64,000 nucleotides of DNA, from assembly GCF_002764115.1 (NCBI RefSeq), contig NZ_CP017940.1:3694501-3758500 (forward strand), given 5' to 3'. The position numbers and the translations under genes were made by a program. Source of the DNA: Phyllobacterium zundukense. GTDB taxonomy: Bacteria; Pseudomonadota; Alphaproteobacteria; Rhizobiales; Rhizobiaceae. Shown one piece after another: positions 17,779 to 25,447 of the stretch (position 1 is the stretch's first letter; each line of letters starts with the position of its first letter). The notes under the pieces were generated by a model, which saw only the letters and a list, made by a program, of their open reading frames with translations, had not been told where the DNA came from and made no database searches.

Positions 17779-18495
17779 CTAGCCGACCGGTTTAGCGACG
17801 CTTGGCGATCTTGCGGCTTCCTCGGCTACTTGCGCTCGCCACCGCTTGGCGAGGTCACGTCGCCGACCCGGATAGCGCTGTTCAAGGAGTTCAGCGCGCT
17901 CGATCCGATCCGCTCGGAACGTCCGAAAATCCTCCCGAAGCTCGCACCAGCCGGCCACGAAGCGCTTCGACTCGATGAAGCCCAATATGATCGGCCAGAT
18001 GACACGCAACGTCTCGTTGCCCTTTGGATCGCGATAGCCAATCTGAAGCTTGAACTGTTCGCGCATGGCCTGACGGACGATCCGCAGATCTACGGCCGGT
18101 GTCTCGGGCCTGTTGCGGCCGACATGAAAAGCGTTGTCGGTCAGTAGGTGCCGCAATTCTGTTGGCAGCACCGCACCAATCTTCGCGATCGCGTTCTGGG
18201 CGGCGAAGGCCAGGCCGTCGTCCGTCTGGCGACCGACCCACTGCGCACCGAGCGTCAGCGCGTGAAGCTCTTCCTGGGAGAACATGAGCGGCGGAAGCAG
18301 AAAGCCAGGCTTCAGCACGTAGCCAAAGCCTGGTTCTCCCTCGATATCTGCTCCCATCGCCTGAAGGGTGGCGATGTCGCGATAGATGGTTCGCAAGGAA
18401 ACGCCGGCCTCACGCGCAAGATCAATGCCCGGCACAGGACCATTGTGCCGGCGCAACATCTGCATCAGATCGAAAAGCCGATTGCTCTTGGACAT
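17779..18495 (-). CDS. YafY-type transcriptional regulator (HTH + WYL domain)
   Basis: A 238-residue regulator. The N-terminal winged helix shows SNRLFDLMQMLRRHNGPVPG and GVSLRTIYRDIATLQAMGAD, the HTH_11 pattern. The WYL effector domain starts near residue 140 (LQIGYRDPKGNE, RFVAGWCELREDFRTFRADR). It is the last gene of a four-gene minus-strand group with an NTF2-like protein, a broken quinone oxidoreductase and an MDR oxidoreductase. A palindrome TGACAAATTTTGGCA lies 20 bases upstream of its start, and a near copy lies before the first gene of the group. This suggests that it controls both. Confidence 0.9.
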   Translation of the reverse strand: MSKSNRLFDLMQMLRRHNGPVPGIDLAREAGVSLRTIYRDIATLQAMGADIEGEPGFGYVLKPGFLLPPLMFSQEELHALTLGAQWVGRQTDDGLAFAAQNAIAKIGAVLPTELRHLLTDNAFHVGRNRPETPAVDLRIVRQAMREQFKLQIGYRDPKGNETLRVIWPIILGFIESKRFVAGWCELREDFRTFRADRIERAELLEQRYPGRRRDLAKRWRAQVAEEAARSPSVAKPVG

Positions 18496-18515
18496 GAGAC
18501 TATTCTACCAGCCAA

Positions 18516-18530
18516 TGACAAATTTTGGCA
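18516..18530. promoter_or_regulatory. Putative operator upstream of the WYL regulator
   Basis: TGACAAATTTTGGCA differs at two positions from TGACAGATTTTGTCA at 20792-20806. It lies between the MDR stop and the regulator start, a place where autoregulation would act. Inferred, not demonstrated. Confidence 0.6.
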
Positions 18531-18539
18531 GGGGCTTGC

Positions 18540-19472
18540 TCAAGGCATCGACACGACAGCTTTGCCGTTCAGTTTGCGCCCCTGTTCGAGGGCGGTGACC
18601 AGCGCGATTGTATCCTTGAGCGGAACGGTCTCGGCGATCGGGAGCCGAAGCGCCCCCTCGCCTGCCGCGCGGGCAAGGCCGTCCAGGATGTCCGCCCTCG
18701 CGGTGCAGACGATTGGCTTGAGCCTTCGGTTGAAGATCGCGCGAATAAACTTGCCCAGCGTCGGATTGATGTCCAGATACACCCCACCCTTGCGGAGCAA
18801 GCCGAGCCCTGTCGCGACCGTCATGGTTCCGGCGGTGTCATACACGACGTCGAACCTCTCGTTGATCTTGGAGACATCGGTCGTTCGGTAGTCGTAAATG
18901 CGGGACAGCCCCATCTCCTGGGCACGTTGCATCTGCTGCGCACCGCAGCTTCCCGAGACCTTAGCCCCAAGCATCCGCGCGATCTGGACGGCGGATTCGC
19001 CGACCCCGCCGGTGCAGCCGTTGATGAAGACCTGAGCGCCTGCCTGCAGGTGCGCCTTGTCAACGAGACCATTCCACGCCGTTATTCCAGGGGTTCCGAG
19101 GCACGCAGCTTCCTCGAAGGACACAGAGGCCGGCTTCCTGGCAAGAAAGGTCTCTGGCGCCATCACAGCCTCGCCTAGCGCGCCACCATCCTTGATTTGG
19201 GCGGACCCGAACACGGTGTCACCCACCTGGAAGCGGGTAACGCCTGGACCAACCGAAATCACCGTGCCCGAAAAGTCGCTGCCAAAGGCGCGAGGAAACT
19301 TTTTCCCAGTCACCATCTTCAGGTGACCGTTGAGTACTTTCCAGTCGATTGGATTGATGGCGGCGAAATTGACCTTCACGGCAACCTCGCCCTTGCCCGG
19401 CGAGCGAAGCTCGAAATCCTCGAGCTTCATAGTCTCCGGGCCGCCATATTGATGATACTGAATCCGCTTCAT
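18540..19472 (-). CDS. MDR-family NAD(P)-dependent quinone oxidoreductase/alcohol dehydrogenase
   Basis: A 310-residue medium-chain dehydrogenase/reductase of the zinc-free quinone oxidoreductase type. It has the GroES-like domain (NFAAINPIDWKVLNGHLK, PRAFGSDFSGTV) and then the Rossmann motif NGCTGGVGESAVQIARMLGA near residue 152. Cys/His zinc ligands are lacking, which points to quinone or enone reduction. The ATG at 19472 overlaps the stop of the upstream qorB-like gene (ATGA). It belongs to the WYL-regulated group. Confidence 0.88.
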   Translation of the reverse strand: MKRIQYHQYGGPETMKLEDFELRSPGKGEVAVKVNFAAINPIDWKVLNGHLKMVTGKKFPRAFGSDFSGTVISVGPGVTRFQVGDTVFGSAQIKDGGALGEAVMAPETFLARKPASVSFEEAACLGTPGITAWNGLVDKAHLQAGAQVFINGCTGGVGESAVQIARMLGAKVSGSCGAQQMQRAQEMGLSRIYDYRTTDVSKINERFDVVYDTAGTMTVATGLGLLRKGGVYLDINPTLGKFIRAIFNRRLKPIVCTARADILDGLARAAGEGALRLPIAETVPLKDTIALVTALEQGRKLNGKAVVSMP

Positions 19473-20341
19473 AGCAGGCCGTTCCTTTTTAGTGTGGCGG
19501 CGACGACATCGATCAGCGGCGTGCTCGACCGTCCCAGAAAACGCGGCAAGTCAGTGCTGTCGGTGTACCAGTCGCCGTCGTAGCGAAGCCCGCGTCAGCA
19601 ATGATTTCAGCTAGAAAACGCGGGAGGCCGCTTCCCGTGAGCGCCTGAACGTAAGCCCCAACAGGCAAATCCTGGTACACGAGCGGCTTGCCTGTGAGTT
19701 GTGAAACTGCTGCGGCCAGATCGGCTTTCGTCCATACCGTCCCGCCCAGCTCGTACACTTTTCCGGCTTGATCCTTGCTTGTCACCGCGACGGCAGCCGC
19801 TTCGGCCAGATCATCACGGCTCGCACCGGAAATCTTCCCCGTGCCCGCCGATCCGATAAGCGTGCCGGTGCTCAGGGCATAATCCATGCCGCCCAGATCG
19901 CCGGCGTAGACCTCGATATAGGCCCCGTTGCGCAGCATCAGGTAGGGCAGGCCGGAATCGCGGATGAAGGCCTCTGTCAGCCTTGTGCGCTTCGCCGAGT
20001 CGCAGCGTGCTGGTGTCGGTGTTGACGAAGCTCGCATAGGCGACGAGTCCGACGCCGGCGTCGATCGCAGCTTCGACCGCACGTACCATCTGCGGATATC
20101 GCTCGGCGAAGTCGGCGGACGGGATCAGCAGAAGCTTGTCGGCGCCGGCAAAGGCGGCCTTCAGGGTTTCGGGCCTGTCGTAATCCGCCTCGCTGACCTG
20201 AACGCCCTTGGCGGCCAGGTCAGCCGCCTTCGCCGGGTTGCGCACGGCGGCAACGATCTCGTTGGCCGGAACGCCGCGACCGAGCAAGGCATCCACGACG
20301 AGCCGCCCGTAGCGGCCCGTCGCAGCAGTAATGGTAATCAT
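19469..20341 (-). pseudogene. QorB/NmrA-like NAD(P)H:quinone oxidoreductase with two compensating frameshifts
   Basis: Read as one gene, this is 290 codons, the length of QorB (about 286). Frame 1 gives MITITAATGRYGRLVVDALL and continues to about 19990 (TLRLGEAHK). The next ~390 bases are in another frame (LTEAFIRDSGLPYLMLRNGA and KVYELGGTVWTKADLAAAVS). From about 19595 the first frame returns with LRYDGDWYTDSTDLPRFLG and ends at TGA 19471-19469, overlapping the next start. Each indel breaks the protein; together they restore the frame. Either real decay or two sequencing errors. Confidence 0.8.
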
Positions 20342-20386
20342 GGGGTACTCTCCTTCAAAGGTGTAGTTCAGCGCGGATGGACCAGT

Positions 20387-20743
20387 TCACTGAGCCCCGA
20401 ACACACTCTTGTCGAAGAGCGCCTTGATCCCTGTGATCTTCCCGTTCTCGACCGTGAAGTACTTCGCGGAGAGGACGCTGGGGACGGGATGGGTGTGGGT
20501 GTAGTACATGAGGAGCGCCGTCTTCTCGTCGCCGAACGCGGCAACCATCGTTGCTCCTTTGAGCATGCCGGCGAACTCAGATTCCGATTTGTGCAGTGCG
20601 GCGCCGCCTTCGATGGGGCCGAATGGAGTTTCAGAGACCACGTTGTCTGCGACGACTTTCATGGCCGTCGCATGGTCGAGATTCTTCCAAGCGTTGTGAT
20701 AGGCCAAAGCGACCTGGAGTGCGGGGCTAGTGTTATTGCTCAT
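20387..20743 (-). CDS. NTF2-like / SnoaL-type protein
   Basis: A 118-residue protein of the NTF2 fold: VALAYHNAWKNLDHATAMKV at the start, DNVVSETPFGPIEGG, and a C-terminal YFTVENGKITGIKALFD strand pair. It begins after AAAGGAG and is the first gene of the WYL-controlled group. Family members of this short type are often stress-linked and of unknown chemistry. An operator-like palindrome lies 49 bases upstream of the start. Confidence 0.82.
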   Translation of the reverse strand: MSNNTSPALQVALAYHNAWKNLDHATAMKVVADNVVSETPFGPIEGGAALHKSESEFAGMLKGATMVAAFGDEKTALLMYYTHTHPVPSVLSAKYFTVENGKITGIKALFDKSVFGAQ

Positions 20744-20791
20744 CGTGTTTCTCCTTTGTTGAGTGGATGAAACACATATAGCGCAGGGCAG

Positions 20792-20806
20792 TGACAGATT
20801 TTGTCA
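20792..20806. promoter_or_regulatory. Putative WYL-regulator operator before the redox operon
   Basis: TGACAGATTTTGTCA is a palindrome with TGACA/TGTCA arms and a five-base centre. It is the near twin of 18516-18530 and lies upstream of the first gene of the group. Confidence 0.65.
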
Positions 20807-21352
20807 GCATGATGCGAGCCGACGGGGCATCGCCTAAACTTCCCGGCAAGCAGCTGGGCGATACAGGTCATAGCCGACCTTGACAAGGAGGCCCTCTTTA
20901 CACATGCGGTCCTGTAGCAGGGAGGGACGTCGATGGCCGTTAGATCGCGCGTCCGTACATGCCGCGCTCATTGCCCAAGGCGACGGCTAGGTCCCTCAGC
21001 GACGTCTTTGGACCACCCCGCAATGCGTGTCCTAGCTCAATGACCGCAGCTTTCGAAGAAGATCAAGCAGGCTGCTTGGTCGAGCCGTCGGCGTGCGCCC
21101 GAGAGGTGCCATACTCGTTGATCGCTGGAGCGAGGCTGGCGATGCGTCCAGATCGGATGCGCCTACAACATATTTATGTGTCGGCCGGGCCGGCGCTTTC
21201 TGACTGCGTTCCAGCCGTTTGAATTGAATGCGCATGGCCGCGACCACTTAGCTGAACGAACGACGGCTTTCGGGCGTAGCTCGCAATCAACTGAACACCT
21301 TCTTCGAGGCGCAAAACGGACATTCAATGAGTATCGGCAACTCTCCCATCAC
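20807..21352. other. Intergenic stretch without a recognisable gene
   Basis: About 545 bases. No frame has a convincing start, motif or codon pattern. An ACGGACATTCAATG half-arm of the GTCCGCTT repeat family is at about 21317. Possibly decayed coding DNA. Confidence 0.45.
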
Positions 21353-21787
21353 TTAGGTGCACCCCCTGTTGAGCAAAAATTTTTCCACGGATGTGAGTGC
21401 GCTACCGGAATATTCCTGCGGATTGAGATCGGCTATCAAATCGGCAAACACAAAATTTGCGTTTGGGCTGTCAATGTATTCCTGAAGAAGTGTGCAATTC
21501 TTGTTTTCGTTTGCAACACGCAGGGCGATAGCTTGAACGAACCCGATGCAAAAACCGTGGTTCAGCTCAACTTTCCTGTCTCTGCACATGGCCTGAAGTT
21601 TGGCGAAGGTCGGCTCTTCTGCCAACGCAAGGTTACCGAAGCCCGCGCTAAGGACGAGGGTCAAGGCAGTGATTATCCGAATGAGCAGGCTTCTTGTGGA
21701 AATTATTTCCACCGATAACCCAACCAAGCAAACCATTAGATTCGAGCTTTCCCTCTTACTGGTTTTCTCAAGCGCAACGGTCAGCAT
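21353..21787 (-). CDS. Exported small protein, Rap1a/Tai-like
   Basis: A 144-residue protein with a late hydrophobic export segment (RIITALTLVLSAGFGNLALA) and a mature part with four Cys: LQAMCRDR, FCIGFVQAIA, NKNCTLLQ and NRGCT at the end. The pattern fits the Rap1a/Tai fold, named from Serratia type VI immunity proteins but widespread in rhizobia without any toxin. The ATG at 21787 has GGGAGG at good spacing and lies three bases after the stop of the upstream sister gene, so the two are coupled. No partner effector is visible. Confidence 0.65.
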   Translation of the reverse strand: MLTVALEKTSKRESSNLMVCLVGLSVEIISTRSLLIRIITALTLVLSAGFGNLALAEEPTFAKLQAMCRDRKVELNHGFCIGFVQAIALRVANENKNCTLLQEYIDSPNANFVFADLIADLNPQEYSGSALTSVEKFLLNRGCT

Positions 21788-21790
21788 TTT

Positions 21791-22120
21791 CTACCTCCCG
21801 GCTTCTGGGCAAATATCGTTCACTGCCTGTAATATCGCTCCGATCGCACTGTTTGGAAGTGTTCCGGGGTGACGTCGAATGAATGTGGTCACTTTGGTAT
21901 AGAGGGCATCGGACATGAATTTTCCGTCGAGCAGACACTTCCGGATTTCTTCACGACGTTTGGCAAAATTGTCGTTAACTGGTATGCCAACTTGATATTC
22001 GATGGCTCCGAAAATGTATCCTGTCGCAAAGCGCTTTTCCGCGGCCAAGAGGTCTGCTGCGGTCATTGCACTCGCCGGCGACGCGATGAAGAAGACTATC
22101 AATAGCGTCCATACCCGCAT
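21791..22120 (-). CDS. Exported small protein, Rap1a/Tai-like (sister of the next gene)
   Basis: A 109-residue protein: signal peptide WTLLIVFFIASPASA, then a mature part with FATGYIFGAIEYQVGI, IRKCLLDG and HPGTLPNSAIGAILQAVNDI ending in a Cys. The C...HPxxxPxSAxxxILxAxxxxC layout is that of the Rap1a/Tai fold. The ATG at 22120 follows AAGGAG; the longer TTG start at 22138 would contain that site. It pairs with the gene at 21353-21787 and may be the distal part of the sulP-ppk2 transcript. Confidence 0.62.
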   Translation of the reverse strand: MRVWTLLIVFFIASPASAMTAADLLAAEKRFATGYIFGAIEYQVGIPVNDNFAKRREEIRKCLLDGKFMSDALYTKVTTFIRRHPGTLPNSAIGAILQAVNDICPEAGR

Positions 22121-22156
22121 AGCGCGCTCCTTCCACAAGTTTGTCGGGTGCCAAAC

Positions 22157-22630
22157 TCAAACGTGATCGGAACCCCAGTTCAGGAAGAAGCCGACGTCGC
22201 CGGGCATTCCGCCAGGGAAACTAATGATCATTGCCTTGAGCTTGAAACCCTGCGGCTTGGCAAGTTTTTGATAGCGATCATAAAACTCCTTTGCCTTGCC
22301 TTGCAGCGTTTCCGGCCAGTCCTTGTCGCCGCTGTTTATTGCGCGACCGCTGTCCGAGCAAAGGTCCGATGAAAAGCTATAGACCATAGCCTCGAATTTC
22401 CCCGCCTCGACAGCGTTCGCCACACGTCGGCGAACCGCCAAAACGTCCGCTTCGCTGACATGATTCTTGAGAAAATCTTCTGCGAAGTCGGCAGCCTTAC
22501 TCTCTTGAATTTTCTTTGCTTTCTCTTTCTTTTCATCTTCCTCCCTCGCACGCCGAATGACTTCCTTGCGTATTTCCTCTGCGCTTGGGGGCATCGCGTT
22601 CAAATCCAGGCCTTCTTTCTTCTCTGGCAT
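22157..22630 (-). CDS. Conserved-looking soluble protein of unknown function
   Basis: A 157-residue cytoplasmic-looking protein. The first 60 residues are strongly charged and probably helical (EEIRKEVIRRAREEDEKKEK). The remainder has SSDLCSDSGRAIN, WPETLQGKAKEFYDRYQKLA and a Gly-rich ISFPGGMPGDVGFFLNWG end. I do not recognise a family. It lies 47 bases after ppk2 and on the same strand, so co-transcription with the polyphosphate kinase is likely. Confidence 0.65.
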   Translation of the reverse strand: MPEKKEGLDLNAMPPSAEEIRKEVIRRAREEDEKKEKAKKIQESKAADFAEDFLKNHVSEADVLAVRRRVANAVEAGKFEAMVYSFSSDLCSDSGRAINSGDKDWPETLQGKAKEFYDRYQKLAKPQGFKLKAMIISFPGGMPGDVGFFLNWGSDHV

Positions 22631-22677
22631 CTGCTTGATCCTTCTCTTGGACTATTTACGTTTGGCAAGTATCTCCT

Positions 22678-23505
22678 TTAAGACACGTCAGGAACCACGT
22701 TTGGGGTAATCTCCGAAGCAACATAGTCGGCGGGCCGCTTTTGCCGCTTGCCGAGGTCCGGCTCGTCAAACTTCACTCGTTCGTAAGGGATCGACTTGAG
22801 GATGTGCGAAATACAGTTGATGCGCGCTCGCTCTTTGTCGTCGGACGGAACAATCCACCAGGGCGCATTGGGACTGTCGGTCATCCTAAGCATCTCGTCG
22901 TAAGCGCGTGAATAGTCCCACCAGCGTTGATACGATGTGACATCCATTGGACTGAGTTTCCACTGGCGCAAGGGGTCGTCGATGCGACGGCGAAATCGGC
23001 GCTCCTGCTCATCCTCACTGACGGTAAGGAAATACTTCAGCAATATGATGCCGCTTTCAACGATCGCTGCCTCAAAGCGGGGGGCGACCTCAAGAAAGCG
23101 TCGCGCTTTCTTTTCGGAACAGAATCCCATGACCCGCTCAACGCCTGCGCGGTTGTACCAGCTCCTGTCGAAGATCACGATCTCGCCTGCAGCGGGCATA
23201 TATTGAATGTAGCGCTGGATGAATATCTGCGATTTCTCTCGGTCACTTGGCGAAGGAAGGGCAACAACACGGAACACGCGCGGGCTCACCCGCTCTGTGA
23301 TCCGCTTAATCATGCCGCCTTTTCCAGCTGCATCACGGCCTTCGAATATGATTACTACGCGAGTTCCCGATTTCTTCACCCACGCCTGCAAATGCGCCAG
23401 CTCGATCTGAAGCTTTTTCATTTGCTTATTATAGCGGTCCTTGCCGAGCTTCTCGTACTCGACATGATCCTCTTCTCGCAATGTATCATTGTTTTTGTTC
23501 ATCAT
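22678..23505 (-). CDS. ppk2: Polyphosphate kinase 2 family protein
   Basis: A 275-residue P-loop kinase transferring phosphate between polyphosphate and nucleoside di- or monophosphates. Walker A is FEGRDAAGKGG (about residues 52-62); the Walker B/lid region is DRSWYNRAGVERVMGF, with LSPMDVTSYQRWWDYSRAY and APWWIVPSDDKERAR downstream. Single-domain length matches PPK2 class I (ADP or GDP phosphorylating). The ATG pair at 23505/23502 follows GGGAGGAT. The start overlaps the end of the SulP gene by 20 bases, so a permease-kinase operon is clear. Confidence 0.92.
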   Translation of the reverse strand: MMNKNNDTLREEDHVEYEKLGKDRYNKQMKKLQIELAHLQAWVKKSGTRVVIIFEGRDAAGKGGMIKRITERVSPRVFRVVALPSPSDREKSQIFIQRYIQYMPAAGEIVIFDRSWYNRAGVERVMGFCSEKKARRFLEVAPRFEAAIVESGIILLKYFLTVSEDEQERRFRRRIDDPLRQWKLSPMDVTSYQRWWDYSRAYDEMLRMTDSPNAPWWIVPSDDKERARINCISHILKSIPYERVKFDEPDLGKRQKRPADYVASEITPNVVPDVS

Positions 23506-25249
23506 ATCCTCCCTCTGGTGTCTGCACTTGAAGTTCTGCCGACGTTGCTGTCGCCCGCTGGCAAAGTCCATTCTGTTCGGCACCAAAGCCGCGTATCGCA
23601 TCCTCGACATCTTCGAAAACATACTGAGCGCCAATGCGCTCAATCACGCCGCTCCGTTCGAGAATGGTTTTCACCTCCGCGTGCAACTCGGCAATGCTTA
23701 GGGTCATCCCGTCCGCTGCAAGGTCCACTCTAATATCATCGAGCATGGCTACGGCAGTGCTGTCGATCTGGGCAATGGCACTTGCGTCAATAACGAACCA
23801 GCGGGTTCCGGCAGGTAAACTTGCGGCAATGGTTTGTATGCGCTCCCGAACGTAGTCGGCATTGAAAAACAAGAGGCTGCCCTGGATCATATAGAGGGCG
23901 AAACCTGGGATTGGGCGGGCATCAGGAAAGCGGTGCAGTTTATAAAGGCCGTCATGACCATTAATGCGGCCGAGTAGCGCGTCGCGCGGATACATCATCT
24001 GGCGCACCAGGTGGATCAGCGTGGCGGCGATAGCAACGACGACCCCGGCAAGCACACCGAAGCTTATGGCTCCCCACATTGTGATAAGCGCAAAAATGAA
24101 CTCGGCGCGGCTGATGCGCCAGATGTGCCTCAACTCTGCAATATCGATTAGGCTGATGGCCGCTGCTAAAAGAACAGCACCAAGTGCAGGGATGGGGAGA
24201 ATCCGCAGCGCTTCATTAAAGTAAAGTAGCGTAGCTATCAGAGCTGCAGCCGAGACAAGCCCGACCACCTGAGATTTTCCACCTGCCGATAAACAGATCG
24301 CCGTCCGAGAGTCCGACGCGCTGATCGGAAATGCACCAAAGAGGCCAGCGGCAATGTTGCCGGCACCCAGCCCGATCAATTCCTGATTGGCGTCGACATG
24401 TTCACCAGATCGTGCTGCGAAACTGCGGGCCGCGACAATGCCTGATCCAAGACTCACCAGAAAGACGGCTGCTGCGCCGAGCACGATTTGATCCAGTGGA
24501 AGTCCGGCTGCAGAGGGTATCGAAAGGGATGGCAGCGCAAAGGGGATGTCGCCGACAACGGCGATGCCCATCTGCCGGAAATTGAGAAGGACCGAAAGGA
24601 TGGCCGAAACCACGACAACAATGACTGGACCTGGAATGGGCAGGCGCGAAGCTCTGACACCCTGCAAAAGAATGAACATGGACAACCCAAGCAGAAGCGA
24701 AGGCCAATGGATGGTCGCGCTCTTGTTGATGAGTTCCAGGAATGGCGCTACGAGCCCCTCCGATTGAATCGCCACCCCCGTCAGGCGGCTAATCTGTCCA
24801 ACGATAATCGATACGGAAACGCCGGCGAAGAAACCAACAAGAATAGGTCGCGAAAGGAAGGTTGCCACTACGCCGAGACGCAACAGGCGCGCCGCCAGGC
24901 ATATTCCCCCGACAACGAGGGCTATTAGAGATGCGATCGTGGTCCGGTCCACCAATGCGTCCGCTGGCAGGGACGCCATGATCGATGCTACGGCCGCTGC
25001 CAGCACGGTCATGGTCGCAGCGTCGGGGCCAACAATAAGAATCCGTGAAGGGCCGAACAAGGCATAGGCTATTGGAGCCGCTATGCTTGCATAGAGGCCA
25101 GTCTCCAGAGGCAGGCCCGCAATCGCCGGGTAGGCGATGGCACTTGGCAATCCAACTGCGGCCACGGCAAGCCCGGCCGAAATATCATTCGGCAGCCAAC
25201 TGGCTCGATATCCCCTCAGGCTCCTGAAAACGGGGATAGACAAGGTCAT
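23486..25249 (-). CDS. SulP-family anion permease with STAS domain
   Basis: A 587-residue inner-membrane transporter. The opening YRASWLPNDISAGLAVAAVG and the following GLPLETGLYAS match the SulP signature. About 11-12 hydrophobic segments follow to residue 420, and a C-terminal STAS domain (RWFVIDASAIAQIDSTAVAM) occupies roughly 460-560. SulP proteins carry sulfate, bicarbonate or other anions. I start at ATG 25249 (AGAGGT upstream); an upstream frame to 25399 adds 50 residues of poor quality. It overlaps ppk2, so anion uptake and polyphosphate chemistry are co-expressed. Confidence 0.9.
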   Translation of the reverse strand: MTLSIPVFRSLRGYRASWLPNDISAGLAVAAVGLPSAIAYPAIAGLPLETGLYASIAAPIAYALFGPSRILIVGPDAATMTVLAAAVASIMASLPADALVDRTTIASLIALVVGGICLAARLLRLGVVATFLSRPILVGFFAGVSVSIIVGQISRLTGVAIQSEGLVAPFLELINKSATIHWPSLLLGLSMFILLQGVRASRLPIPGPVIVVVVSAILSVLLNFRQMGIAVVGDIPFALPSLSIPSAAGLPLDQIVLGAAAVFLVSLGSGIVAARSFAARSGEHVDANQELIGLGAGNIAAGLFGAFPISASDSRTAICLSAGGKSQVVGLVSAAALIATLLYFNEALRILPIPALGAVLLAAAISLIDIAELRHIWRISRAEFIFALITMWGAISFGVLAGVVVAIAATLIHLVRQMMYPRDALLGRINGHDGLYKLHRFPDARPIPGFALYMIQGSLLFFNADYVRERIQTIAASLPAGTRWFVIDASAIAQIDSTAVAMLDDIRVDLAADGMTLSIAELHAEVKTILERSGVIERIGAQYVFEDVEDAIRGFGAEQNGLCQRATATSAELQVQTPEGGYDEQKQ

Positions 25250-25447
25250 GGCTTGGACCTCTGGCTTGTGGCGACTATCATTTGTCCGTGCTCCACGAAA
25301 CGTTCTGATCTGACTGCTTATTCGCAGCAGAATTTTCCTCACGACCGTTTCAACGAAGCAACCATAGTCTGTACCGATGTGGAGCACCCGTAGCATCATG
25401 TAATATACATGGAGCGCAACTGTACGTGGCTGCGCGGCTAAAGCGTG

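Noticed and set aside
21032..21247. A minus-strand 71-codon ORF in the 20.8-21.4 kb gap
   Set aside because: No ribosome site, no recognisable motif, low-complexity basic composition.
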